Below, piece by piece: positions 50,683 to 59,353 of a stretch of DNA of 64,000 nucleotides. The notes under the pieces are model-generated. The model did not search any database, had not been told where the DNA came from, and saw nothing but the letters and a program-made list of their open reading frames with translations. Made by a program: the position numbers and the translations under genes. The DNA comes from Sphingobium sp. 15-1 (lineage in GTDB: Bacteria; Pseudomonadota; Alphaproteobacteria; Sphingomonadales; Sphingomonadaceae): the NCBI RefSeq assembly GCF_013375535.1, contig NZ_JABXJG010000001.1, positions 62,001 through 126,000 on the forward strand. The letters run 5' to 3'. Positions within the stretch are counted from its first letter, which is position 1; each line of letters opens with the position of its first letter.

Positions 50683-52251
50683 TCAGCTTCTCTCCGAAGC
50701 GGGAGTCCGGCCAGCGAGATCGCGAAGGGCCTTTTTGTCGATCTTGCCCACGGCGGTCAGCGGAAGCGCGTCGACGAACTCCACCCGTTTCGGGGCGTAA
50801 AGCGATCCCTTGCGCGCCTTCACATGGGCGGCGAGCGCCTGCTCGGAGACGTCCGCTCCGGCCTTCCGGATCACATAGGCGGTCACCGCTTCGCCCCATT
50901 TGGGATGCGGCGTGCCGATGACGGCGCAAATGTCGACCTGCTCGTGGCTGGTCAGGGCATCCTCGACATCGCGGCTGTAGATGTTGAAGCCGCCCGAGAT
51001 GATCATGTCCTTCTTGCGGTCGACAATGTAGAGATAGCCGCGTTCGTCCTGCGTCCCGATGTCCCCGGTGTGCAGCCAGCCGCCGGCCAGCGTTTCCGCC
51101 GTGAGTTCGGGCAGATTATGGTAGCGGTCGAGCGCGGCCGGGCTGCGCACGCAGATTTCGCCCGGCTCTCCTGTGGGAACGGGCTTGCCGTCCTCATCCA
51201 GCAGCGCGACCGTCGCGGACGCCGCCGGGAAGCCGCACGAAGACAGAAGATGCGGCGCATCGGCCCGGTGATCGGCGCGGCGAAGGATGCTGAGCGGCAG
51301 GCATTCGGTCTGCCCATAGCCCTGGGAGAGTATTGGCCCCAGCCGTTCGACGGCTTCCAGAAGCCGTGGCGGCGCGATGGCGGAGGCGCCGTAGAAAAGC
51401 GTCTCCAGCGACGAAATGTCGCGGCGTCCCAGCGCCGGATCGTCGAGCAGGGTGTAGATCATCGAGGGAACGAGGAAGGTGAAGTTGATCCGCTCCCGCT
51501 CGATGATGGCAAGGGCCTGCTCGACGTCGAAGCCTCGCATCAGATGGATGGTGCCTCCCCGCCAGAGCAGCGGCAGGATGAAGGTACCGGCCGCATGACT
51601 GTTGGGCGCGACGCCGAGATAGCTGGGCAGCTCCGGCAGCTCATAATCGCTCAGCGGCGCGAACAGTGCGAAGGCGCTGGCGGTCCGCTGAAGCCGGACT
51701 GCCCCTTTCGCCCGCCCCGTCGTGCCGCCGGTATAGTGGATCATGGCGATGTCGTCAGGTTCGGCGCGGCTGCAGGGAGTAGCCGTCCCCGTCTCTTCGG
51801 CCAGGCGGACCAGATCGGGGGCGAAGTCGGCCTTGCCGATCGCCAGCACATCGATGCCTGGCTCCAGCGCAGGCAGCAAGGCCGCCGCCGTCGCCCCATG
51901 TCCCAGCGCGTCGATGATGAGGCATTTGGCGCCGGCATCCTTCACCTGGAAAATATGGTCGGTGATGGCGTTTTTGGGATGCAGCGCCGTGACGCCGCAT
52001 CCCAGTGTCTGCACGGCGATGGTGGCGCACCAGGATTCGAAACTATTGTCGGTCAGGATGGCGACGATGTCGCCGTTCCGCAGCCCGCGCCCCGCGAACA
52101 CGGCCTGCATCCGCCCGATCAGTTCGAGCGTTGCGCCGTAGCTATAGCTTTCCATGTCGGTCCGGAACGCGATCCTGTCCGGGAAACGGCGCAGCGCGAG
52201 CAGGGCCTGGGCGCCGAAATTCACGGCATTATGATTGGATTGAGACATCAT
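50683..52251 (-). CDS. AMP-forming acyl-CoA synthetase
   Basis: 522 residues. The ATP/AMP signature IHYTGGTTGRAKGA, YGQTE (A5), GWLHTGDIGTQDERGYLYIV and DRKKDMIISGGFNIYSRDVE (A7-A8), and the catalytic Lys in TAVGKIDKKAL are all present. It activates a carboxylic acid to its CoA thioester, opening the CoA module. GGAGGGT is just upstream; the second ATG (52248) has better spacing than the first. It resembles the FadD3/FadD17 class used on steroid acids, but aromatic or fatty acids cannot be excluded. Confidence 0.92.
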   Translation of the reverse strand: MMSQSNHNAVNFGAQALLALRRFPDRIAFRTDMESYSYGATLELIGRMQAVFAGRGLRNGDIVAILTDNSFESWCATIAVQTLGCGVTALHPKNAITDHIFQVKDAGAKCLIIDALGHGATAAALLPALEPGIDVLAIGKADFAPDLVRLAEETGTATPCSRAEPDDIAMIHYTGGTTGRAKGAVRLQRTASAFALFAPLSDYELPELPSYLGVAPNSHAAGTFILPLLWRGGTIHLMRGFDVEQALAIIERERINFTFLVPSMIYTLLDDPALGRRDISSLETLFYGASAIAPPRLLEAVERLGPILSQGYGQTECLPLSILRRADHRADAPHLLSSCGFPAASATVALLDEDGKPVPTGEPGEICVRSPAALDRYHNLPELTAETLAGGWLHTGDIGTQDERGYLYIVDRKKDMIISGGFNIYSRDVEDALTSHEQVDICAVIGTPHPKWGEAVTAYVIRKAGADVSEQALAAHVKARKGSLYAPKRVEFVDALPLTAVGKIDKKALRDLAGRTPASERS

Positions 52252-52267
52252 ACCCTCCGATGGAGCG

Positions 52268-53041
52268 TCAGCGTGCCGTCATGCGCGCGCCACCGTCGAG
52301 ATCGATGGTCGCGGCATTGAAATAGGCATTTTCCACGATCTGCCGGACAAGGCTACCGAACTCCGCCGGATCACCCATGCGGTTGGGAAAGAGGATCGTG
52401 TTCTGCACCAGCGAATCCACCACCTTCTCGGGAAGTTCCAGCAGCATGGGGGTCGCGAACACGCCCGGCGAGATCGTCATGATCCGGATGCCAAGCGGCG
52501 CCAGATCGCGCGCGACGGGCAGGGTGAGGCCGATGAGGGCCGCCTTGCTGGCGCTGTACGCGGCCTGACCGACCTGTCCCTGCGTCGCGGCGCCCGATGC
52601 GGTGCTGATGATGACGCCACGCTCCGCCCCCGGCTCTTCCGGCGCGTTGTTCGCCATGTGGACGGCCGCCAGCCGGATGATGTTGAAGCTGCCGGTCAGG
52701 TTGACGGCGATCACCCTGTTCCAGAGGTCGAGCGGGAAGGGCTTGCCCTTCGACACCGTCTTTGCGGCTCCCTCGATCCCGGCGCAGTTCACCGCGATGT
52801 CGATCGATCCGAAACGGTCGACCGCCCCGTCAAGTGCGGCGGCGACGGCCTGTTCATCGGTGACGTCGACCGCCAGGGTCAGGCAGGCGTCGCCCAGCTC
52901 GTCGCCTAGCGCGGCAAGGCGATCCTTATGCACATCGAAAGCGGCGATCCGGCTTCCGGCGGACGCCAGGGCGCGCGCGGTCGCAAGGCCCAGTCCCGAC
53001 GCCGCGCCTGTGACGACCGCAACCTTATTTGTTGGATTCAT
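52268..53041 (-). CDS. 3-hydroxyacyl-CoA dehydrogenase-like SDR (HSD10 type)
   Basis: 257 residues. TGAASGLGLATARALASAG, DVHKDR (NAD-type Asp), VNCAGIEGAAKT, Ser in ISTASGAATQGQVGQ, Y-S-A-S-K, and GVFATPMLLELP match the HSD17B10/type II 3-hydroxyacyl-CoA dehydrogenase subgroup. The C-terminal ATIDLDGGARMTAR is also typical. It is located between the thiolase and the acyl-CoA ligase; a beta-oxidation dehydrogenation step is the natural role. Confidence 0.9.
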   Translation of the reverse strand: MNPTNKVAVVTGAASGLGLATARALASAGSRIAAFDVHKDRLAALGDELGDACLTLAVDVTDEQAVAAALDGAVDRFGSIDIAVNCAGIEGAAKTVSKGKPFPLDLWNRVIAVNLTGSFNIIRLAAVHMANNAPEEPGAERGVIISTASGAATQGQVGQAAYSASKAALIGLTLPVARDLAPLGIRIMTISPGVFATPMLLELPEKVVDSLVQNTILFPNRMGDPAEFGSLVRQIVENAYFNAATIDLDGGARMTAR

Positions 53042-53066
53042 GTCCTCTTACTCTCTTTTTTGAATT

Positions 53067-54308
53067 TCACCGGCCAAGGATCGTGATGCAGGCGACCGCT
53101 TCCTCGATGCCGAACAGCCCGCCGCCATTTTCAGCGAGGCCGATGCGGGCGCCCTCGACCTGACGGTTCCCGGCGTCGCCCCGCAGTTGAAGCACCAGCT
53201 CGTGCAACTGGCCAAGGCCGGTTGCAGCGATCGGATGGCCCTTAGATTCCAGTCCGCCCGATGGATTGATGGGAATATGGCCGCCGATCGCGGTTTCTCC
53301 GCGTTCGGCCAGCACCCCGCCTTCACCGAACGCGCAGAAGCCCAGATTCTCGGTCTGGATCACTTCGCCCACGGCGGTCGCATCATGGACTTCGGCAACA
53401 TGGATGTCGTCCGGCCCCAGACCCGCCTGCGCATAAGCGTGCCGCGCCGCCAATGCCGTCAGATGTTTGTCGGACGCCAGCGGGTCCCGCGTGCTGCCGG
53501 TCTGGATCACCGACGCCAGGATGCGAACGGCCTGTCGCTCCGCAATACCCAACCGCTTCAGCCCGTCGCGCGATGCGACGATGACGGCGGCGGCGCCGTC
53601 GGAGATTGGCGAGCACATGGGCAGCGTAAGTGGATAGGTGATCGGCGCGGCGGCCAATATCTCATCCACTGTGAACGGGTCGCGAAACTGTGCCAGCGGA
53701 TTATGGACCGAATGCTGGTGGTTCTTCGCCGCGACGCTTGCGAACTGCCGCTGGGTCGATCCGAACTGGCGCATATGTTGCCGGGCGAATGCCGCATAGA
53801 CATCCATGAACACGCTATAGGGTTTGGGAGAGGTGGTTCCTTCCGGAATCTCGACGCCCCCGCCCAGCGCCGTCAGCCGCGCGCGGTTGGCTTCGGCATC
53901 GGCCATCTCCCAGCCGCTGTCGAAGACCGACATCATCCGGTCCCGGTCGGGGGAGAACATCTTCTCCGCGCCGACGGCCAAGGCGATGTCGCAGCCGCCG
54001 GCCCGCACATGATTGACGGCCAGCGCGAAGGCGGTGCTGCCGCCCGCGCAGGCATTTTCGACATTGATGACGGGAATCCCCTCTATCCCCAGCGGACGCA
54101 GGGCGATCTGACCGCGGATCATATGCTGCCCGTCCATATGGCCTTGCGTGGAATTCGCGAAATAGGCCGCGCCCACGGCACCGACCTGCGCACCGGCATC
54201 GTCGAGCGCTGCCCGCACGGCTTCGCCCGCCAGCGATTTCAGCGTCCTTTCCGGCCATCGCCCGAATGGCGTCATGCCCGTGCCGACTATGAACACCTCT
54301 CCCATCAT
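53067..54308 (-). CDS. thiolase (SCP2-type acetyl-CoA acyltransferase)
   Basis: 413 residues. The nucleophilic Cys is C87 in NVENACAGGSTAF; the His of EVHDATAVGEV and the C-terminal His of GGLESKGHPIAATG are in place, with the non-decarboxylating SCP2-thiolase arrangement rather than the FadA type. It performs the final C-C cleavage of a beta-ketoacyl-CoA. GGGAGA precedes the ATG at 54308. First gene of the minus-strand CoA module; a TetR-type operator (54345-54360) lies in the 88-nt divergent gap to the second NMO-like gene. Confidence 0.92.
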   Translation of the reverse strand: MMGEVFIVGTGMTPFGRWPERTLKSLAGEAVRAALDDAGAQVGAVGAAYFANSTQGHMDGQHMIRGQIALRPLGIEGIPVINVENACAGGSTAFALAVNHVRAGGCDIALAVGAEKMFSPDRDRMMSVFDSGWEMADAEANRARLTALGGGVEIPEGTTSPKPYSVFMDVYAAFARQHMRQFGSTQRQFASVAAKNHQHSVHNPLAQFRDPFTVDEILAAAPITYPLTLPMCSPISDGAAAVIVASRDGLKRLGIAERQAVRILASVIQTGSTRDPLASDKHLTALAARHAYAQAGLGPDDIHVAEVHDATAVGEVIQTENLGFCAFGEGGVLAERGETAIGGHIPINPSGGLESKGHPIAATGLGQLHELVLQLRGDAGNRQVEGARIGLAENGGGLFGIEEAVACITILGR

Positions 54309-54344
54309 GCGTCTCTCCCTTGATTCGTCTTATTAGAATATATA

Positions 54345-54360
54345 TTGACCCATTAGTCAA
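54345..54360. promoter_or_regulatory. operator candidate TTGAC-N6-GTCAA between divergent promoters
   Basis: TTGACCCATTAGTCAA is a palindrome (TTGAC/GTCAA arms). Read on the reverse strand, TTGACTAATGGGTCAA matches the element at 56074-56090 (TTGACTCATGGGTAGA) at 13 of 16 positions. It lies between the thiolase and NMO-2 genes, and the TetR gene at 55345 is next door. Confidence 0.6.
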
Positions 54361-54396
54361 ATCGACAAATCGGGATTTTTGCAGGAGGGAAGAAGC

Positions 54397-55344
54397 GTGA
54401 CCGATCGAATGGGCAATCCGGCGCTGATCAGCGAACTGAAGGCGAAAATGATCTTGCCCGTTATCGCCGGGCCCATGTTCCTGGTGTCCAGTCCAGAGCT
54501 GACGATGGCCTGTTGCCGCGCCGGTATTATCGGGTCCCTGCCTGCGCTCAACGCGCGTACATCCGACATTTTCGAAAGCTGGATGGCGGAGATGGCGCCG
54601 CAAGCGCGGGAAGAAGGGATGGCGCCTTACGCCATCAACCTCATCGTCCATCACAGCAATCCGCGTCTTGAAGCGGATCTGGCGATAACGGCCCGATATG
54701 AAGCGCCGATCATCATCGCGAGCGTGGGCAATCCCGCTCCCGTCGTCGACAGGGTCAAGGGCTATGGCGGACTCGTCTTTTCCGATGTGGCCTCCGTCCG
54801 CCATGCGCGGCGGGCGGCGGCAAGCGGCGCGGATGCGCTGATCCTGCTGTGCGCGGGGGCGGGCGGCCAGACCGGCTGGCTCAATCCCTTCGCCTTCGCT
54901 GCCGAAGTGCGGGAATTTTTCGACGGACCCGTCATCCTGGCCGGCGGCGTCACGCGTGGCTCCCACCTGCGTGCCGTCGAACAGGTCGGCGCGGACTTCG
55001 CGCTGCTCGGCACGCCCTTCATCGCGGCGACCGAGAGCTTCGCGTCCGAAGCCTATCGCGAGATGCTGATCGAAAGCGGCGCCGACGACATCGTCACCAC
55101 ATCTGAGGTGACGGGCATCCCCGCGAACATGCTGCGCCCCAGTCTGGAGCGGGCAGGCTTCAAGCCGTCGAAAGAGGTGAAGGAGGGGCCGTTCAGCGTG
55201 ATTTCCGAAACCGACACGCTGCGGGCCTGGCGCGATGTCTGGAGCGCCGGCCATGGCGTGGGCGACGTGCGGGCGGCCGAGCCTGCGGCGGCGATCGTTG
55301 CCCGGCTCGCCAGCGAATATGGGGTGGCGGGCAACTCCTCCTGA
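54397..55344 (+). CDS. nitronate monooxygenase-family flavoprotein 2
   Basis: 315 residues. IAGPMFLVSSPELTMACCRA, LLCAGAGGQTG, VILAGGVTRGSHLRAVEQVG, GTPFIAATESFAS and the tail RDVWSAGHGVGDV parallel the first paralogue at 48898 (RDIWTAGHGVGPI). An FMN barrel enzyme, probably acting on a CoA-bound or cyclic enone intermediate. The GTG at 54397 has GGAGGGA at six-base spacing; ATG 54409 would trim four residues. Its promoter shares an operator with the CoA module. Its stop directly abuts the end of the convergent TetR gene. Confidence 0.85.
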   Translation: MTDRMGNPALISELKAKMILPVIAGPMFLVSSPELTMACCRAGIIGSLPALNARTSDIFESWMAEMAPQAREEGMAPYAINLIVHHSNPRLEADLAITARYEAPIIIASVGNPAPVVDRVKGYGGLVFSDVASVRHARRAAASGADALILLCAGAGGQTGWLNPFAFAAEVREFFDGPVILAGGVTRGSHLRAVEQVGADFALLGTPFIAATESFASEAYREMLIESGADDIVTTSEVTGIPANMLRPSLERAGFKPSKEVKEGPFSVISETDTLRAWRDVWSAGHGVGDVRAAEPAAAIVARLASEYGVAGNSS

Positions 55345-55986
55345 TCAGGCCTTGATCGCGGCGGCCAGCAGATTGGCGAACTGGGCGGCGACGAGGCTGC
55401 CGTCCAGTTCCCCGTCAGGATCGAACCAGCGGGTCGCCCAGTTCACCGCGCCCAGATAGAAAAATTCGGTGATCTTGGCATTGATCTCGCTCCGGATCGA
55501 ACCATCGGCCTGGCCCCGCTCGATCAGCTCCCGGAAAAAGCCGCCGAAGCGCGCGCGTCCGGCCGCGACGATCTTGCGGTTTTCGGGTTCCAGCGCGTCG
55601 AACTCGGTGAGGACGGCGAAGGTGCCGGTCTCACCGACCAGCAACTCCATATAACGATGCGCCAGCGCCACCACGGCGTCGAAGCCGCTGCCTTCGATAG
55701 ACCGGGCATAGTCGATCGCCCGGTCGCCCAGATCGATCGAGCTTTTGTGACATTCGAACAGGATTTCCTGCTTGCTCTTCACATAATAATAGAGCGCGCC
55801 CTTCGTCACGCCCAGCTCGCGGGCCACGTCGACCAGCGATGTGTCGTGATAGCCGCGCGCGGTGAAGGCGCGGGCCGCCTCCTGAATGAGCGCCTTGCGC
55901 TTGAGATCATATTGCTCATCGCGGCTCAGGACTGCGTCCTTCCAGACAGAAGCTTTTCCCAAATCCGCCACTGACGCCTGCTCCAT
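55345..55986 (-). CDS. TetR/AcrR-family repressor 2 (KstR2-like)
   Basis: 213 residues from ATG 55986 (GGGAGCAGAA upstream). HTH: RKALIQEAARAFTARGYHDT, SLVDVARELGVTKGALYYYV. The C-terminal domain (FAVLTEFDALEPENRKIVAA, FFRELIERGQADGSI) resembles the KstR2/FadR-type TetR ligand domain that senses acyl-CoAs. Divergent from the TonB receptor at 56168. Palindromes of one type flank it (54345-54360 and 56074-56090), so it likely controls both the CoA module/NMO-2 and the receptor unit in response to a CoA-ester inducer. Confidence 0.9.
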   Translation of the reverse strand: MEQASVADLGKASVWKDAVLSRDEQYDLKRKALIQEAARAFTARGYHDTSLVDVARELGVTKGALYYYVKSKQEILFECHKSSIDLGDRAIDYARSIEGSGFDAVVALAHRYMELLVGETGTFAVLTEFDALEPENRKIVAAGRARFGGFFRELIERGQADGSIRSEINAKITEFFYLGAVNWATRWFDPDGELDGSLVAAQFANLLAAAIKA

Positions 55987-56073
55987 TTCTGCTCCCGCGG
56001 GCACGACGCCGCGGATGGGCCTCCTCCATGTCGCATTCCAATCCGACAATCAACATTCCCTAAGGCATATCTA

Positions 56074-56090
56074 TTGACTCATGGGTAGAA
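56074..56090. promoter_or_regulatory. operator candidate TTGACTCATGGGTAGAA at receptor/tetR promoter
   Basis: Matches the reverse complement of 54345-54360 over TTGACT[A/C]ATGGGT. Located in the 181-nt gap between the divergent TetR-2 and TonB-receptor genes, 78 nt before the receptor ATG. Confidence 0.55.
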
Positions 56091-56167
56091 TCAGGAGTAA
56101 TCCCTCCTTCGGACAGGGGACAAACCCTGCCAGCCAATCCTGGGACATCCTTGGGAGGAGGGGATTA

Positions 56168-58534
56168 ATGTCGAACAAGCCATATTCTTATCGTCACCGG
56201 TCATGGGCTATTGCTGCGCTGGCGGGCGCGTCCTGCTTTGCCTTCGCGACACCGGCGCTGGCGCAATCGGCGCAGGCGTCGGCCACGGCCGGGCCGGAAG
56301 AGCAGGGGAGCCTTCAGGACATTGTGGTGACGGCGCGCAAACGCGCCGAGAATCTTCGCGACGTTCCGGTCGCGATCACCGCCATCGGCGGCGAGATGCT
56401 GCAACAGAAGAACATCACGCAGGTGATCGACCTGCCGCAGATCACGCCCAATTTCAGCTTCAGCTATGGCGCGGTCCAGCCTTTCACCTTCATTCGCGGC
56501 TTCGGTTCCGGCGCGAACGCCTCGTTCGAACAGTCGGTCGGCAAGTTCATCGACAATGTGTCCTTCGGCCGCGACCAGGACGGCCGCATTCCGATCTTCG
56601 ACGTCGAGCGGTTGGAGGTGCTCAAGGGGCCTCAAGTCCTGACCTTCGGAAACAGCGCGACGGTGGGCGCGATGAACATGACCACCAGGAAGCCCGGCAG
56701 GGATTTCGAGGCGGACGGGTCGATCGGCTATGAATTTTACAATCACGAATTTCAGGTGCAGGGCGGCGTGACCATCCCGATGGCGGACTGGGCCAGCCTC
56801 CGTCTGGCGGGCTTGTATCAGGATCTTTCAAAGGGACGGCTTTACAATCCGATCAAGGACCAGTCGGAACCCAGGACGCGGAATGTCGCGGTCCGCCCGT
56901 CACTGTTGCTCTCGCCTGTTCCGGGCCTGGAAATATTGCTCAAGGCGGAGGTGGACCGCCTGCGCGACTATGGCAATGCGGTCGTGCCGGTCGCGCAGCC
57001 GCTGGCGGCCGGGCGGGCGCCTTATCCGGTCGTCGGGGACAAGGACCGGCGTTACGTCACCTATGATGTCGCGCCCTATTTTACCGACGAATTCAGCTTC
57101 ATGAACGCCAATCTTTACCAGATCGACGTCAATTACGATCTGCTTGGCGGCAAGCTCACATCGACGAGCGCATGGCGTACTTCACGATCCGATGTCCAGT
57201 TCGGCACGGACGGCGTCAATCATGCGCAAACCTATCTGAACGCCCTGTGGCAGCATTATCAGCAGTTCAGTCAGGAACTTCGCTTCAGCGGCACCTATGG
57301 ACGTCTGGACGTGACGGCGGGCGGCTATTATCAGCGCGACACGCTGGGGATCGAACTGCTCCAGGAATTCACACTCGGCGGCTTTGGGCTGACGGGCGCC
57401 GCCGCCACCCCGATCGGCCGCGTGGCGACCTATGACCAGAATAATCGCGTCTATTCCGGTTTCGTCGATCTCAGCTACAGGCTGACCGATCGACTGAGCC
57501 TGTCCGGCGGGGTGCGCTATGTCGACATCCGCAAGATCGCCGGACAGGCGATGTTCGGCACCGGCATCATAGCCGCCGTCGATTTCGACACGAGCCGGGC
57601 CGATCTGGTGGCGGGCCGCAACCCCGCGCTCGATCCGATCTTCGCCGCCGTCTTCCGGTCGACGCAGCATGATTTCCCTTATGGAACGCTGCGGCTGTCG
57701 GAGGATCATTGGCAACCGCAAGCCATCATCCAATATGAGATCGCTCCGCGCAACAAAGCCTATCTGAAGTTCGTGCGCGGCGCGAAATCCGGCGGCTTCG
57801 ACTATGCCTATGCGGGCGGCACGGCTTCGGCGGCGATGTTCCGGCCCGAATTCGCCTCCATGTTCGAAGCGGGGATCAAGGGTCTGATCCTCGACAACAA
57901 GCTCGAATATTCGGTCGCCGCGTTCAGGACCACCTTCACCGCGCTTCAGCAATCGGTCTTTCAGAATCTTGCCTTCGTCGTCTCCAATGTGGGCAAGGCC
58001 CGGTCGCAGGGCATCGAACTCGACCTGACGGCTCATCCGGCGGCTGGGCTGGAGATCGGTTTCAGTGGCTCCTATCTCGACGCGAAGTTCGTGGATTTTC
58101 CGGGAGCGGCCTGTTCCAGCGCGCAAAATGCCGGCTTGCAGTCCGGATGCGTCGGAGGGGCCCAGGACCTGTCCGGAACGCCGACGCAATATGCGTCCAA
58201 ATGGACGGGTTCGCTGCGGGTTGACTATTCGCGGCCGATAGGGTCCGGCGCCTATCAGGTCGCAGGCGGCGCTTCGATCTTCGCGCGTTCCCGATATAAT
58301 GCGGGCGCCTATAACGATCCCCGGATGGAGCAGGGCGGGTTCGCGCAGATCGATGCCCATCTCGACTTCGCTCCCTCCGACGATCGCTGGCGCATCTCCC
58401 TGTTCGGCCGCAATCTTGGTGACAAGCGCACCCTTGAATATGCGGTGACGCCGCCCGCTCAGCCTTCGGCGGTCGTGGGCACCTATTCGCGCGGACGGCA
58501 GATCGGCCTGAAGCTCAGCTTCTCGACGCGCTGA
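56168..58534 (+). CDS. TonB-dependent receptor (catabolic cluster, receptor 2)
   Basis: 788 residues. A signal peptide ends at TPALAQ; TonB box QDIVVTARKR; plug segments DVPVAITAIGGEML and LEVLKGPQVLTFGNSATVGA; barrel ending in RQIGLKLSFSTR (the final residue is Arg, not aromatic, an oddity; the Phe three positions earlier may serve). GGGAGGAGGGG precedes ATG 56168. The operator next to the start links it to TetR-2 and the CoA module, so it should import a related substrate such as a ring acid or steroid. Confidence 0.9.
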   Translation: MSNKPYSYRHRSWAIAALAGASCFAFATPALAQSAQASATAGPEEQGSLQDIVVTARKRAENLRDVPVAITAIGGEMLQQKNITQVIDLPQITPNFSFSYGAVQPFTFIRGFGSGANASFEQSVGKFIDNVSFGRDQDGRIPIFDVERLEVLKGPQVLTFGNSATVGAMNMTTRKPGRDFEADGSIGYEFYNHEFQVQGGVTIPMADWASLRLAGLYQDLSKGRLYNPIKDQSEPRTRNVAVRPSLLLSPVPGLEILLKAEVDRLRDYGNAVVPVAQPLAAGRAPYPVVGDKDRRYVTYDVAPYFTDEFSFMNANLYQIDVNYDLLGGKLTSTSAWRTSRSDVQFGTDGVNHAQTYLNALWQHYQQFSQELRFSGTYGRLDVTAGGYYQRDTLGIELLQEFTLGGFGLTGAAATPIGRVATYDQNNRVYSGFVDLSYRLTDRLSLSGGVRYVDIRKIAGQAMFGTGIIAAVDFDTSRADLVAGRNPALDPIFAAVFRSTQHDFPYGTLRLSEDHWQPQAIIQYEIAPRNKAYLKFVRGAKSGGFDYAYAGGTASAAMFRPEFASMFEAGIKGLILDNKLEYSVAAFRTTFTALQQSVFQNLAFVVSNVGKARSQGIELDLTAHPAAGLEIGFSGSYLDAKFVDFPGAACSSAQNAGLQSGCVGGAQDLSGTPTQYASKWTGSLRVDYSRPIGSGAYQVAGGASIFARSRYNAGAYNDPRMEQGGFAQIDAHLDFAPSDDRWRISLFGRNLGDKRTLEYAVTPPAQPSAVVGTYSRGRQIGLKLSFSTR

Positions 58535-58566
58535 TCTCATGGAACCGATCACCCCATCGATGATCC

Positions 58567-58594
58567 GGAAGGGTGGCCTGTCGGCCGCCCTTCC
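58567..58594 (+). terminator. hairpin between receptor and esterase genes
   Basis: GGAAGGGTGGCC-TGTC-GGCCGCCCTTCC forms a 12-bp stem with one G-T mismatch, ending immediately before an ATG at 58595. There is no T-tract. It may attenuate read-through or mask translation initiation; it supports the later ATG (58610) as the esterase start. Confidence 0.5.
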
Positions 58595-58609
58595 ATGCCG
58601 TTTCGCAAG

Positions 58610-59353
58610 ATGACGACGTTCCTGCTGATCCATGGCGGCTGGCATGGGGGATGGGCCTATCGTCCCCTCGCGCAAAGTCTCTCCGGCCATGGTCATGAGG
58701 TCTATCGACCTACCTTGGCCGGCCTGGCCGAACGCGCATGGGAGGCGCGCCTCGGGATCAATCTCCAGACCCATGTCGAGGAGATCAGGGCGCTGATGGA
58801 CTGGGAAAATCTCGACGATGTGGTCCTTGTCGCTCATTCCTATGGCGGATTTGTTGCAACGGCGGTCGCTGATGCCATGCCGGAACGGTTCAGGGCGCTT
58901 CTCTATCTCGACGCCTTCGTGCCGGAGAATGGCGATACGCCCTTCGATCTTGTGCCGCGCTCCGATGCTCTCGTCATTGGGGCAGCCGCCGAGAACGGCT
59001 TGACCATGGCCTTGCCGCCCGGCGATGCCCTTGGCCTGGAAATGGATCACCAGCGTCGCGTTGCCCATTATCCCATCGGCCACCCGCTGGGCACAATGAT
59101 GCAGCGCGTCAAGCTGTCGGGCCGATACGCGCAAATAGCGCGCAAGGCCTATATATTGGCCGAGGGAGAAGAGGGGGAAAAGCGCGTGACGCCCTTCCGG
59201 CGCTTCTATGAAGCGGCATCCCGGCATCCCGGCTGGGACGTCCACTCGCTTCCGGGCGGGCACAATCTCATGCTTCACGATCCCGCTGGCGTCGCTGCCA
59301 TATTGATGCGCTACGCCGACAATGAAGATGAAGGCAATTCTCATGATATTTGA
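58610..59353 (+). CDS. alpha/beta-hydrolase (EstC/methylesterase-like)
   Basis: 247 residues. HGGWHGGWAYRPLAQSLSGH is the oxyanion region; AHSYGG the nucleophile elbow (Ser); YLDAFVPENGD and the C-terminal PGGHNLMLHDP supply the acid/His area. This pattern belongs to the plant MES/bacterial EstC-type esterase group, distinct from the C-C hydrolase at 32694. ATG 58610 is chosen by family length; ATG 58595 is five codons earlier. It overlaps the next gene (59343) by 11 nt. Possible role: ester hydrolysis of the imported substrate. Confidence 0.82.
   Translation: MTTFLLIHGGWHGGWAYRPLAQSLSGHGHEVYRPTLAGLAERAWEARLGINLQTHVEEIRALMDWENLDDVVLVAHSYGGFVATAVADAMPERFRALLYLDAFVPENGDTPFDLVPRSDALVIGAAAENGLTMALPPGDALGLEMDHQRRVAHYPIGHPLGTMMQRVKLSGRYAQIARKAYILAEGEEGEKRVTPFRRFYEAASRHPGWDVHSLPGGHNLMLHDPAGVAAILMRYADNEDEGNSHDI

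Noticed and set aside
50206..52320. 704-codon plus-strand frame across the crotonase and acyl-CoA ligase genes
   Set aside because: Low-complexity His/Arg/Gly composition, antisense to two well-recognised enzymes.
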